Shown one piece after another: positions 28,170 through 37,669 of a stretch of 64,000 nucleotides of DNA. A program made the position numbers and the translations under genes. Where the stretch lies: positions 85,704-149,703 of the forward strand of contig NZ_MRCS01000008.1 of the NCBI RefSeq assembly GCF_002303925.1, read 5' to 3'. The number at the start of each line of letters is the position of its first letter. Within the stretch, counting starts at the first letter, position 1. The DNA comes from Pseudomonas sp. ACN8 (GTDB lineage: Bacteria; Pseudomonadota; Gammaproteobacteria; Pseudomonadales; Pseudomonadaceae). The notes under the pieces are model-generated. The model did no database searches and was not told where the DNA came from. It saw nothing but the letters and a program-made list of their open reading frames with translations.

Positions 28170-29700
28170 CGCCACGGTGGTGATTCGCCCACGCTCGACC
28201 TGGGAAGCCATGGACCTCGGGGTGCTCCTGAGCCAGCGCCATCGACGTCTGTTGATGACCAGTTGGGCCTTGGTCACCTTGCCGGTTTTCGCGCTGCTCA
28301 GTTGGGGGTTCTGGGACTCGCCCTCTCTCGCCGTGTTCATTTTCTGGTGGCTGAAGCCGGCGTTCGAACGCCTGCCTTTGTACATCCTGTCCCAGGCGAT
28401 GTTCGGTGAAACGCCCACGCTCAAGCAGGCCCTGCACCAATGGCCACGCCTGCTCAAACCGCAATTGCTGGCCAGCCTGACCTGGCGACGCCTGAGTTTG
28501 ACCCGCAGTTTCGTGATGCCGGTGGTGCAACTCGAAGGACTCAACGGACAGCAACGGCAACAGCGCCTGCAGGTGTTGTTGCAGCGAGACGCCGGCACCG
28601 CACGCTGGCTGACGATCATCGGCGCGCACCTGGAAGGCGCATTGTGGATCGGCTTGATGGTGTTGTTCTATCTGCTGCTGCCACAACAGGTCGCGCTCGA
28701 CTGGAGCTGGCAGTCGCTGATCTCGGCGGCCGCCCAGGACTGGCGCTGGCTGGAACACTTGACCAACGCCTTTTATGCACTGGTGCTGGTGGTCTGGGAA
28801 CCGACCTATGTCGCCTGCGGTTTCAGCCTGTACCTGAACCGGCGCACCGTGCTGGAGGCCTGGGACATCGAACTGGTGTTCCGCCGAATGCGCCAGCGTC
28901 TGGTCAGTGCAAGCGCTGTCCTGTTGATGGCCGTGATTGTGCTGTTGCCGACCACTCACAGCCTGTGGGCCGCCGAATTGCCCATTTCACCCGACAGCCC
29001 GCGCCTGCTGGACCAGCCCCTGACCAGCCAGGCCTCCAGGGACAGCATCAAGTCGATCCTCGAACAGCCGCCCTTCAAGAACCGGGAGTCGGTCACGCGC
29101 TACCGCTTTGGCGAAGAGCGACCGAGTGCTGAAACTCCGGACGATGGCAAGACACCGCAATGGTTGAAGGACCTGCTGAAGCTGTTCGAGGGGCAACGCT
29201 TCGGGGCATTGGCGACCCTGATTGAAATCTTACTGTGGGGCCTCGTCATGGGTGCCGTCGGCCTGTTGATCTGGCGCTATCGCGACTGGTTGCAGGCCTT
29301 CGTCAGCCGCCGACCAATCCCCGACAGCAAAGCCACGCGACCGTTACCTCAGCAGGCATTCGGCATGGACCTCAAGCCCGAATCCCTGCCCGCCGACATC
29401 GCCGCCCACGCTGAAAGTCTTTGGCAGAGTCATCCACGCGAAGCGCTTGGTTTGCTTTATCGCGCCCTGCTCAGCCGTCTGTTGCACGACTTCAACATCG
29501 CGCTCAAGTCCGCCGACACCGAAGGCCAGGTGCTTCGGCGTGTAGAGCTACTGCAGCAGCCAGCCTTGCTGGCCTACAGCCAAAACCTGACCGGACACTG
29601 GCAAAACATGGCCTACGGGCATCGTCTGCCGCCTGCTCAGGTGCAGCAGGAACTGTGTAACGGCTGGCGTATCCTGTTCGGCACGGAGGCTGTCCGTTGA
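28156..29700 (+). CDS. DUF4129-domain membrane protein
   Basis: A 514-aa protein. Several membrane segments occupy the N-terminal ~270 residues, including ones near 35-65, 155-175 and 250-270; a periplasmic stretch with proline-rich sequence follows, one more membrane helix lies at ~355-375 (FGALATLIEILLWGLVMGAV), and the C-terminal cytoplasmic DUF4129 domain (residues ~415-510) contains SLWQSHPREALGLLYRALLS. Its start overlaps the SpoIIM-like stop by 14 nt. DUF4129 is often found with transglutaminase-like or MoxR/DUF58 genes, as here. No enzymatic motif is visible. Confidence 0.83.
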   Translation: MRLSDATVVIRPRSTWEAMDLGVLLSQRHRRLLMTSWALVTLPVFALLSWGFWDSPSLAVFIFWWLKPAFERLPLYILSQAMFGETPTLKQALHQWPRLLKPQLLASLTWRRLSLTRSFVMPVVQLEGLNGQQRQQRLQVLLQRDAGTARWLTIIGAHLEGALWIGLMVLFYLLLPQQVALDWSWQSLISAAAQDWRWLEHLTNAFYALVLVVWEPTYVACGFSLYLNRRTVLEAWDIELVFRRMRQRLVSASAVLLMAVIVLLPTTHSLWAAELPISPDSPRLLDQPLTSQASRDSIKSILEQPPFKNRESVTRYRFGEERPSAETPDDGKTPQWLKDLLKLFEGQRFGALATLIEILLWGLVMGAVGLLIWRYRDWLQAFVSRRPIPDSKATRPLPQQAFGMDLKPESLPADIAAHAESLWQSHPREALGLLYRALLSRLLHDFNIALKSADTEGQVLRRVELLQQPALLAYSQNLTGHWQNMAYGHRLPPAQVQQELCNGWRILFGTEAVR

Positions 29701-30860
29701 GTCGGCGTTGGGGCTCGATAGCCGGGGTGTTGATCGCCGTGTTGCTGGCTGCGCTGAGCGTTTATCTGTACCTCAAGGCAACCCCCTACCAGACAGAAGT
29801 CGACCACGGCCCCTCCCCCGAAGCCAATGCCAACCCTTATCTGGCGGCCGAGTTGTTCCTTCGCAAGCAAGGCCTGAGCGTCGGCCACGCCAACGGCCTC
29901 GATATCCTGCCCAGCCTCGACCCGCATCAACACAGCCTGCTGTTGCTCGGGGAACGCGGCAACATGACCCCACGGCAAATCGACCAGGTGATGAACTGGA
30001 CCCGGGCCGGCGGGCGGCTTCTGTTTGTCGCCGAGTCGCTGTGGGATGAAAAGCTCGGCCATAGCAATGACCTGCTGCTCGACCGGGTGCAACTGCACCA
30101 GTCCCTGAGCAAAGACCTCAAGGACCCACCGTCAGGTATCGGTGATGATCCGTACCCGCTACTGACCAAGCTCTATCTGGAAGACGAGGACGCCCCGGCC
30201 TATGCCGGTTTCGATACCGCATTCCATCTCGAAGACCCGAAAAACCTCGCCCTGGCCTGGGCCAACAGCGCCAGGGCCACCCACATGATGCAACTCAACC
30301 ACGGGCAGGGTTCGATCATCGTGGTCACCGATGCCGACCTGTGGAAAACCCCGGCCATCGACCGGTACGACAACGCCTGGCTGCTCTGGTACCTGACCAC
30401 CGACACCCGCGTGACGCTGATATTCAACACCGATCACGACAGCCTGCTGACCTTGCTGCTGCGTTACTTCCCCCAGGCGCTGGTCGCGCTGTTCGCCTTG
30501 ATCGGCCTGGGTTTCTGGCACTTTGGCGTGCGTCAGGGGCCACTGCTGGAACCCGTGCCGAAAGCGCGCCGGCAATTGCAGGAGCACCTGCGCGCCAGTG
30601 CCGACTTCCTGTTGCGTCGCAACGGTCAGGCCGGCCTGCTGCAAGCCTTGCAGCAAGACATACTGCGGCGCGTGCGGCGTCGCCACCCCGGTTTTGAACA
30701 GCTCGGCGTTGCCGAACAATGGCTGGTGCTCGCGCGACTGACCGGCCAACCCACACGCGCCATCAGCCAAGCCATGAGCCCGCGACCGAAACAACGGCTT
30801 TCCAGCGTTGAATTCAGTCGTCAGGTCGCTCACCTGCAAACCTTGAGGAACGCCCTATGA
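29697..30860 (+). CDS. DUF4350-domain membrane protein
   Basis: A 387-aa protein with one N-terminal membrane segment (~7-25), a periplasmic-type DUF4350 domain (~35-250, GATase-like fold; PYLAAELFLRKQGLSV, MNWTRAGGRLLFVAESL) and a second membrane segment at ~262-282 before a cytoplasmic tail. The start is a TTG overlapping the DUF4129 stop (TTGA), supported by GGAGG 8 nt upstream. Its own stop overlaps an orphan ATG at 30857 that has a good ribosome binding site (GAGGAA) but leads to only 31 codons: the native start of the next operon gene before an insertion. Confidence 0.83.
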   Translation: MSRRWGSIAGVLIAVLLAALSVYLYLKATPYQTEVDHGPSPEANANPYLAAELFLRKQGLSVGHANGLDILPSLDPHQHSLLLLGERGNMTPRQIDQVMNWTRAGGRLLFVAESLWDEKLGHSNDLLLDRVQLHQSLSKDLKDPPSGIGDDPYPLLTKLYLEDEDAPAYAGFDTAFHLEDPKNLALAWANSARATHMMQLNHGQGSIIVVTDADLWKTPAIDRYDNAWLLWYLTTDTRVTLIFNTDHDSLLTLLLRYFPQALVALFALIGLGFWHFGVRQGPLLEPVPKARRQLQEHLRASADFLLRRNGQAGLLQALQQDILRRVRRRHPGFEQLGVAEQWLVLARLTGQPTRAISQAMSPRPKQRLSSVEFSRQVAHLQTLRNAL

Positions 30861-30904
30861 TCTGGCACCTGACAAGCGTTAGATGCTCCCGGGCACCTGC
30901 GAAG

Positions 30905-33415
30905 TCATGGCGATTTAGTCTTGGTCCGTGGAAAATCAGTGCTCGCCATTAATCTTTCGTGAACATACTCCTCAAATTGTTCGGCAGACAGTGGCGGGGA
31001 AAACAGGTAGCCCTGATAGGTCTTGCAGCCATGCTTGACCAGAAAGGTGCGCTGAGCTTCTGTCTCCACACCTTCGGCAATCACCGAAAGACCCAATATC
31101 TGGCTCAGGCTCACAATCGCGCAGGCGATGGCGGCGTCGTTGGGATCAACCAGCACATCTCTGATGAAGGACTGGTCGATCTTGAGTTGATCCAGCGGAA
31201 GGCTCTTCAGGTATGACAGTGACGAATAGCCGGTTCCGAAATCATCCAGCGAAAGGCCTATGCCGATCTCTTTCAACTCGATCATTTTGGCGACAGTACC
31301 TTCCATATCCTCTATCAGCAGGCCTTCGGTCAGTTCCAGTTTCAATTTCTTCGGATCGGCACCCGTGTATTTCAGTACTTGCAGTACCTCCTCGACGAAG
31401 TCCGGATGGTGAAACTGGCGGGCGCTGACATTCACAGCCATACCCAGTCGGGCGGTTTCCGAATGTTTTGCCCAGGCAACCAGCTGAGTGCAGGCTGCCT
31501 GCAGCGCCCAACGGCCTAACGGCAGAATCAACCCCGTTTCCTCTGCCAATGGAATGAACTCGCCTGGAAACACGACTCCGCGCTCAGGATTCTGCCATCT
31601 CATCAGTGCCTCTGCGCCAATGATACGGCCCTCACTATTCACCTGCGGCTGGTAATGAAGAAGGAATTCGTTGTCCTGCAAGCCTTGGCGCAAGTCTACT
31701 TCCAGTCTGGCACGAGCCGTGGCAACCGCCTGCATTTCCGGATCGAAGAAGCGCATGGTATTGCGGCCCGCCGCCTTGGCGCGATACATCGCCAGGTCAG
31801 CGCGCTTCATAATATCGTCCACTGTGCTCATCTGCCCCTGGAACAGCGCAATGCCGAGACTGGGGGTGCTGTGGTGCTCATATCCATCCAACTGGTAGGA
31901 AATGTTCAGAGCGTTGAGAATCTTTTCGCCAATAGCCTTGGCCTGGATAGCTGCTTCTGGAGGATTCTCATTAAGGCCATCCAGCAGGACGACGAATTCG
32001 TCTCCGCCCAGGCGAGCCACGGTGTCGCTCTCGCGTATGCAGCCGCAAAGGCGCAGAGCAACTTGCTGCAGCAACATGTCGCCTCTGTCATGCCCCAGCG
32101 TGTCGTTCAGTGCCTTGAAGTTATCCAGGTCAATGAGAATTATCCCGCTCGTATGCAGACTACGGGAGCTGCCCGCCAGCAGATGCTGTAACCGGTCCAA
32201 CATGAGCCGCCTGTTGGCCAGCCCGGTCAACTGATCGTAGAAGGCCAAACGCTGGACCTCTTGCTCAGCGGTCTTACGGTGGGTGATGTCAGTATTGATC
32301 GACAGAACGGATTGAGGCTGGCCATCATCGTCTCGCACCAGGGTTCGATGACTTTCGAGCGTGATGGTGCAGCCATCCCGGCGTCGAAGTGTAACTTCGT
32401 CCGCCCAGTCACCCGTTTCTATCGGGCGGTTAGTGGCCGCATTGAAAGCGGCGCTACCCTGGTAGATCAACTCCTGTGCCGATTTGCCGAGTGCCTCTTC
32501 CTTTGACAGACCGTAGAGACGCTCGGCACTTTTGTTCCAGTACAGGATGCGGTTATCCATCCCGTGAACGACAATGGCGTCCTGGGCCTTGTCCAGCAGC
32601 GATGCTTGCTGGCGGGCCTGCTTCTCGCTTTCGCGCAGCACTGCCAGATAACCCTCCCTTTCGGCTGCTTGCGACTCCATTTCGCGCCTGATCTTGCCCC
32701 CGTAGATAACGGCCGCACTGACCATCAGTAGCACGAACACCATGATCGCGTATTCGACCCGGCGCAGTTCTTCGACCGACTCAAGCTCCTCTTCCAGGAG
32801 CCTGCTTTGAATCAGGCCAACGCGATCCCGCACGGTACTGAGTGAGGCGAGCAACAGGGCATACTTCCTGTCCATCGTTGCCATGCGTTTGCCGGCATTA
32901 TCCGACTGCCCCTCCCTGAAGTAGGAAAAGATCAGCAAGGCCTCGTTCACCATTTCGACCATCGCGGCATCAACTGCACCCACCTCATCCTTCAATGCAA
33001 GGGAAAAGGCTTGTATATCCGCACTGTGTTCAGCCTCATTGGCGATCCGTACTTCCAACTGTTTTTTGGCCATTGCCAAATGCTCGTTGAAGGCGCGCAA
33101 GGCCTCATTCATGTTCCGCGATTCGGCTTCAACATTATGTGTATCGAACACATTATTGCCCGGCGCATTGACTGTGGAAGCCAGGCTGCCCAGCGTTGAA
33201 TAGCTCGACAGCTGTTGGACCCACGACTGGTTCGCCTTGATGGAGCGGTGATAGGTATCGACGATCAGGTGATTCAATAGCACGCTCAGCACCACAACCA
33301 GCACGTCGAATCCCGCAAGAAAAAAGTACATGCGGTGCCATTTGGTCGAGCGCGGCTTATTTGAACTGGTGGGTATGGCTTGCTTTGCGGCGCTTTTATT
33401 CCTGAAAAAATCCAT
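30905..33415 (-). CDS. Membrane GGDEF-EAL protein with PAS domain
   Basis: An 836-aa candidate bifunctional cyclic-di-GMP enzyme. TM1 (~30-50) and TM2 (~220-240) enclose a helical periplasmic sensor; a PAS domain (~265-385) precedes GGDEF (~400-555) with intact RLGGDEFVVL and an inhibitory-site RESD five residues upstream, and EAL (~575-825) with GAEALMRW and DDFGTGYSSLSYLKSL. Both active sites look competent. Start 33415 has GGAG 8 nt upstream; a longer frame adds six residues. It is opposite in strand to, and inserted within, the MoxR operon; its DNA is less GC-rich than the operon, suggesting later arrival. Confidence 0.9.
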   Translation of the reverse strand: MDFFRNKSAAKQAIPTSSNKPRSTKWHRMYFFLAGFDVLVVVLSVLLNHLIVDTYHRSIKANQSWVQQLSSYSTLGSLASTVNAPGNNVFDTHNVEAESRNMNEALRAFNEHLAMAKKQLEVRIANEAEHSADIQAFSLALKDEVGAVDAAMVEMVNEALLIFSYFREGQSDNAGKRMATMDRKYALLLASLSTVRDRVGLIQSRLLEEELESVEELRRVEYAIMVFVLLMVSAAVIYGGKIRREMESQAAEREGYLAVLRESEKQARQQASLLDKAQDAIVVHGMDNRILYWNKSAERLYGLSKEEALGKSAQELIYQGSAAFNAATNRPIETGDWADEVTLRRRDGCTITLESHRTLVRDDDGQPQSVLSINTDITHRKTAEQEVQRLAFYDQLTGLANRRLMLDRLQHLLAGSSRSLHTSGIILIDLDNFKALNDTLGHDRGDMLLQQVALRLCGCIRESDTVARLGGDEFVVLLDGLNENPPEAAIQAKAIGEKILNALNISYQLDGYEHHSTPSLGIALFQGQMSTVDDIMKRADLAMYRAKAAGRNTMRFFDPEMQAVATARARLEVDLRQGLQDNEFLLHYQPQVNSEGRIIGAEALMRWQNPERGVVFPGEFIPLAEETGLILPLGRWALQAACTQLVAWAKHSETARLGMAVNVSARQFHHPDFVEEVLQVLKYTGADPKKLKLELTEGLLIEDMEGTVAKMIELKEIGIGLSLDDFGTGYSSLSYLKSLPLDQLKIDQSFIRDVLVDPNDAAIACAIVSLSQILGLSVIAEGVETEAQRTFLVKHGCKTYQGYLFSPPLSAEQFEEYVHERLMASTDFPRTKTKSP

Positions 33416-33953
33416 TTCACAATCTCCAAACATAATCCTTCTAAATTGACCAATAGAAGCGGTATTCGGAAACCAATTAACCTTTTATGCCGACACCTGA
33501 ACCTGAGAACACACCGCACGTAGTATTAGCCAAATTTTTTCTCTGTTCTGGATTTGCGCCCCTGAACTGGATGCTTCACGCAGAATGGTCGGGTGACACA
33601 GGGCTCGTTGCGGGTCATTTCCGCGCAGCCTGCCGGACTCCCTGATCAGTTTCGACAGCAGACCAAGCATAGCCGCTAATTTGCCATTATTCTGTTCGCC
33701 GACTGCTCCAGGTCGGTAGTAGCCCTTAATGGTCGCTGCTCTGTTATTGGGTTCTTAAACTGGATTTTCTTCGGTTACGTAATCGATTCTGAAATCGCGT
33801 GCCCTCTGACCGTCGTAGACTAACCTCCACTTCTGACGAACGCTCAAGTGATGGGTTGCCATGGAATTGCAATGAGGCAGATTGGCAGTCACTCACTCGT
33901 TCCACGCGTAAAAAATACGTGAGAAAAAGTTAGATTAGATAAGTGACTGATTT
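33416..33953. other. AT-richer non-coding part of the inserted segment
   Basis: About 540 bp between the GGDEF-EAL start and the MoxR gene. It must hold the GGDEF-EAL promoter and a new promoter for moxR-DUF58. I see no gene, repeat or attachment site in it. Confidence 0.4.
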
Positions 33954-33998
33954 ATGGAAGATAAAACAAATGTAACTGTTAACAAGGCTCCGGAACCC

Positions 33999-35000
33999 AT
34001 GAGTCAACCGATAGAGCCCGGCGCACCGAGCCATGCCGCTCAACAGCGTCAACGTGCCGGCGATCTGGCACGGGCCGTACGTAAAGAACTGCAAAAAGCG
34101 GTGATTGGCCAGGACAGCGTGATCGACGACGTCCTGACGGCACTGATCGCCGGCGGCCACGTGTTGCTCGAAGGCGTACCGGGGCTGGGCAAGACCCTGT
34201 TGGTCCGTGCCCTCGCACGCTGCTTCGGTGGTGAGTTCGCCCGCATCCAGTTCACCCCGGACCTGATGCCCAGCGACGTCACCGGGCATGCCGTGTATGA
34301 CTTGCAGACCGAGCAGTTCAAACTGCGCAAGGGGCCATTGTTCACTAACCTTCTGCTGGCCGACGAGATCAACCGTGCCCCGGCGAAAACCCAGGCCGCG
34401 CTGCTCGAAGCCATGCAGGAACGGCAAGTCACCCTCGAAGGACGGCCATTGGCGATTGCACAACCGTTCATGGTGCTCGCCACGCAAAATCCGATCGAAC
34501 AGGAAGGCACTTACCCATTGCCGGAGGCTGAACTGGACCGCTTCATGCTCAAGGTGCGCATGGACTACCCCGACGCCGGGCAAGAGCTGGACATGGTGCG
34601 ACAGGTCAGCCGCTCGACCCGGGCCGACATGCTTGATGTCCAGCCGATGCGCACGTTGTTGCAGGCCCGGGATGTACTGGTCCTGCAACGCATCGCCAGC
34701 GACCTGGCCCTGGACGATCAGGTACTCGATTACGCTGTGCGCCTGGCCCGTTCCACCCGCAACTGGCCCGGCTTGATCCTCGGCGCCGGCCCACGCGCAT
34801 CCATCGCGCTGGTGCGATGTGCCCGGGCTCGTGCGCTGCTGCGCGGCGGTGAGTTCGTGATTCCGGATGACATCAAAGGCTGCGCCCTGGCCGTGCTGCG
34901 CCATCGTGTGCGTATCGCACCGGAGCTGGACATCGAGGGCCTGGATGTCGATCAGGTGCTCAAGCAGATGCTCGACCAAGTGCCGGCGCCGCGCCTGTGA
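33999..35000 (+). CDS. MoxR-family AAA+ ATPase
   Basis: A 333-aa MoxR chaperone-type ATPase. Walker A GVPGLGKTLLVRALAR lies at ~75-90, Walker B LLLADEINRAPAKTQAALLEAM at ~138-160, and sensor 1 MVLATQNPIEQEGTYPLPEAELDRF follows. Such ATPases mature or remodel partner proteins, usually the DUF58/VWA protein encoded next. The start MSQPIEPGAP at 33999 is probably the ancestral one; the frame is open back to an ATG at 33954, which would add MEDKTNVTVNKAPEP from inserted DNA. Its stop overlaps the DUF58 GTG start by 4 nt. Confidence 0.88.
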   Translation: MSQPIEPGAPSHAAQQRQRAGDLARAVRKELQKAVIGQDSVIDDVLTALIAGGHVLLEGVPGLGKTLLVRALARCFGGEFARIQFTPDLMPSDVTGHAVYDLQTEQFKLRKGPLFTNLLLADEINRAPAKTQAALLEAMQERQVTLEGRPLAIAQPFMVLATQNPIEQEGTYPLPEAELDRFMLKVRMDYPDAGQELDMVRQVSRSTRADMLDVQPMRTLLQARDVLVLQRIASDLALDDQVLDYAVRLARSTRNWPGLILGAGPRASIALVRCARARALLRGGEFVIPDDIKGCALAVLRHRVRIAPELDIEGLDVDQVLKQMLDQVPAPRL

Positions 35001-36325
35001 AACCCTCGCGCCTGATGCTCGCCTGGCTGTTGATCCTGTTGGCCTGCACCATTGTGTCGGGCACTTTGCGGGCATTGGAGTTCGCGGTTCCGGCAAATCT
35101 CATGGCGATCAACTGGGGGTTGCTCCTGGCGCTGCTGGCCCTGGCACTGCTGGATGCGGTGCGGGTGAAGCGCTTGTCCTCACCCCGACTGATACGCCAG
35201 ATACCCGGTAGCCTGGCGTTGGGTCGATGGAGCGAGGTGCAACTGACGCTCGAACATGACTTTGCGCAACCGCTGAAGGTCCAAGTCTTCGACCATGTAC
35301 CACCGGGCCTGGACTTCGAAAACCTGCCGTTGACGGTCGAGTTGCAACCCGACCAGCACAGCCTGGCGGGTTATCGCCTGCGCCCGCTCAAGCGCGGCCA
35401 CTTCAGCATCGAACGCTGCGAAATCGACCTGCCCAGCCCCTTTGGGCTCTGGTCGGACAGACGTTTGCTCGACCTGCCCGACGCCACCCGCGTCTACCCC
35501 GACTTCGCCCGTTTGTATGACGGACAGTTACTCGCGGTGGACAACTGGCTCAGCCAGCTTGGCGTCCGTCGTAAACAACGACGGGGCCTGGGCCTGGAAT
35601 TCCATCAATTGCGCGAGTTTCGCGAGGGCGACAGCCTGCGCCAGATCGACTGGAAAGCCACCGCCCGCCAGCGCACGCCGATTGCCAGGGAGTATCAGGA
35701 CGAGCGCGACCAGCAGATCATCTTCATGCTCGACTGCGGCCGGCACATGCGCAGCCAGGATGATGAACTGTCGCACTTCGATCACGCTCTCAACGCTTGC
35801 CTGTTGCTCAGCTACGTGGCGCTACGTCAGGGCGATGCGGTCGGCTTGAGCACCTTTGCCAGCGAACAGCCGCGCTACCTCGCGCCGGTAAAAGGCACCA
35901 GCCACCTCAACACCCTGCTCAATACCGTCTATGACTTGAACAGCAGCCAACGCAGTGCCGACTATCAGGCCGCGGCCACGCAACTGCTGGCACGGCAAAA
36001 ACGCCGGGCCCTGGTGGTGCTGGTGACCAACCTGCGCGAAGAGGATGACGATGGACTGCTCTCGGCTGTCAACCGCCTGAGCCAGCGGCATCAGGTGCTG
36101 GTCGCGAGCTTGCGTGAAGGCGTTCTTGACACCCTGCGTCAGTCACCGGTGCAGACTTTGCCCGAAGCGCTGGCCTATTGCGGGACCGTGGACTACCTCA
36201 ATGCACGCGCCGAGCTCCATGAGCGCTTGAACGCTCATGGCGTGTTGGTGATGGATGCACGGCCCGGCGAGTTGGGGGCAGAGCTGGTGACCCGGTACCT
36301 GGGCTGGAAAAGAACCGGACTCTGA
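34997..36325 (+). CDS. DUF58-domain protein, MoxR partner
   Basis: A 442-aa protein with two N-terminal membrane segments (~6-24 and ~36-55) and a cytoplasmic part that includes the DUF58 signature LEFHQLREFREGDSLRQIDW (~200-220) and a von Willebrand A-like fold (IIFMLDCGRHMR as a degenerate metal-site strand). GTG start overlapping the moxR stop. In other bacteria MoxR-DUF58 pairs take part in envelope integrity and metalloenzyme activation; here the target is unknown but the upstream RDD/SpoIIM/DUF4129/DUF4350 proteins are obvious partners. Confidence 0.87.
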   Translation: MKPSRLMLAWLLILLACTIVSGTLRALEFAVPANLMAINWGLLLALLALALLDAVRVKRLSSPRLIRQIPGSLALGRWSEVQLTLEHDFAQPLKVQVFDHVPPGLDFENLPLTVELQPDQHSLAGYRLRPLKRGHFSIERCEIDLPSPFGLWSDRRLLDLPDATRVYPDFARLYDGQLLAVDNWLSQLGVRRKQRRGLGLEFHQLREFREGDSLRQIDWKATARQRTPIAREYQDERDQQIIFMLDCGRHMRSQDDELSHFDHALNACLLLSYVALRQGDAVGLSTFASEQPRYLAPVKGTSHLNTLLNTVYDLNSSQRSADYQAAATQLLARQKRRALVVLVTNLREEDDDGLLSAVNRLSQRHQVLVASLREGVLDTLRQSPVQTLPEALAYCGTVDYLNARAELHERLNAHGVLVMDARPGELGAELVTRYLGWKRTGL

Positions 36326-36362
36326 ACCTGAGCAATCCCTCACAGGTGGCTTCCCAGTGATC

Positions 36363-36722
36363 TCAGGCCGAAGCCGGCAACGGCAGAAAACTGAAATATT
36401 GCTTCAACGCCTCCACCAGTTGCCCATATTCCGGTGGTGCCCGTTGCAGGCTGAACCCGGCGTCGTAATGTTGGGGGGTCGCGTCTTCATGGCACCACAG
36501 GCAACAGGCCTGCAGGTCGATGATCCGCTGGCCACCTTCGCTGGCGGGAATTTTCAGGCGCAGGTTGAAGTCCGCGCCGATCATCATCGGCAGCAGGCTG
36601 ATCAACATCAGCCCGTCTTCGGAGACATTGCCCAGGTAGCCAATGGGTTTGCCGGTGATGCCGTTGAACACTTTCAGGAAGTACGGCAGTTGATGCCGCT
36701 CGATTCGGCGGTCGGTGAACAT
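36363..36722 (-). CDS. PilZ-domain cyclic-di-GMP-binding protein
   Basis: A 119-aa single-domain PilZ protein. Both ligand motifs are present: RRIER at residues 5-9 (RxxxR) and NVSEDG at 32-37 (N/DxSxxG), so cyclic-di-GMP binding is likely. It opens MFTDRRIERHQLPYFLKVFN; a TTG two codons upstream is a less likely start. No ribosome binding site is obvious. Adjacent to the DUF58 gene (convergent) as I recall for the PAO1 counterpart. Downstream target unknown. Confidence 0.88.
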   Translation of the reverse strand: MFTDRRIERHQLPYFLKVFNGITGKPIGYLGNVSEDGLMLISLLPMMIGADFNLRLKIPASEGGQRIIDLQACCLWCHEDATPQHYDAGFSLQRAPPEYGQLVEALKQYFSFLPLPASA

Positions 36723-36953
36723 GTGCAATTTCGCTATGCAAGGCTCTTAAGCAGAGCCGCACTACTGCTTCGGAACGGGTATGCATAAGTCTTGCCCGCT
36801 CTCCCCGCTTCCGGTGCGCCAGTCCTGACAGCGCTGAGTCCTGCTTGTGCCGGTCGCAGGTGTTGCCCCGGTTCAGAGGCAAGGCTCTAAAACCGGTTCC
36901 CTGGACTATAGCTCACCACCTCCGGTGAGCCAGCGATCAGAGGATTACGGCCG

Positions 36954-37337
36954 TCAGAACTGCGCCGGTTTTGCCGCTGCGGCACTGCGCGTCGGGTAGT
37001 GGCCCAGGCTCTGCAGGGTTTCGATGCGGGCACGGGCGCGGTAGGCATATTCGCTCTGGGGATAGGACGCCATGATGAACTGATACGTCTGGACCGCATC
37101 GATGTACATCTTCTGCCGCTCCAGACACAGGCCGCGCATCATCGACACTTCCGGCCACACGTAAGGCCGCGCGCGGCTGTCGCGCTCGACCTTGGACAGC
37201 TCGAGCATCACCTGCTCGCAATTGCCCCGGTCGTAGGCGCTGTAGGCATTGTTCAAATGATGGTTCATCGACCAACGGGTGCAGCCCGTGACGCTGAGGA
37301 CGCTGATGGCAAGGGCGGCAATGAGAACGAAACGCAT
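36954..37337 (-). CDS. Small TPR-like lipoprotein
   Basis: A 127-aa predicted lipoprotein: signal MRFVLIAALAISVLSVTGC with lipobox cysteine at residue 19, then NHHLNNAYSAYDRGNCEQVMLEL and MYIDAVQTYQFIMASYPQSEYAYRA, each resembling a tetratricopeptide helix pair. AGGAG lies 8 nt before the start. Likely anchored in the outer membrane (residue after Cys is Thr, not Asp). The role is unknown. A short GCTCACC..GGTGAGC hairpin (36911-36930) lies downstream of the stop. Confidence 0.82.
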   Translation of the reverse strand: MRFVLIAALAISVLSVTGCTRWSMNHHLNNAYSAYDRGNCEQVMLELSKVERDSRARPYVWPEVSMMRGLCLERQKMYIDAVQTYQFIMASYPQSEYAYRARARIETLQSLGHYPTRSAAAAKPAQF

Positions 37338-37442
37338 GGGGAAATCTCCTGTCTTGAACGCTGTATCGACCCATGGTCGGAAATCTTCAGGCTGCCGGGA
37401 CGCAAAGTTGCAGGGTTCAATCAAGGCACTGTGGACCGTTGT

Positions 37443-37542
37443 TGTAGGAGCGAGCCTGCTCGCGATGGACGTCAACGATTATGCGTACTTTCTGAGTAAC
37501 CGCGTCGTCCTTGAGCTCTTCGCGAGCAGGCTCGCTCCTACA
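37443..37542. repeat. REP pair, 100-bp subclass
   Basis: Outer ends TGTAGGAGCGAGCC and its inverse GGCTCGCTCCTACA, with GCGATGGACGTCAACGATTA internal to the left arm; same length and internal sequence as the elements at 50704, 57862 and 63801. Upstream of pyruvate kinase. Confidence 0.85.
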
Positions 37543-37669
37543 GAGGCCAGGGCAATATCTGGTTCTTCCTTAAAACCAAGCTCTTCACGAAAAAGTAGTG
37601 CAAACGAACAATGACTACACCTTCGGAGCATAGTAGCCTCACTCAGCGCTTGAACTCAGGAGTCTTTGC

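Noticed and set aside
30857..30952. 31-codon frame starting at the orphan ATG after DUF4350
   Set aside because: Good ribosome binding site but the peptide is random and runs antisense into the GGDEF-EAL gene; better explained as a stranded native start.
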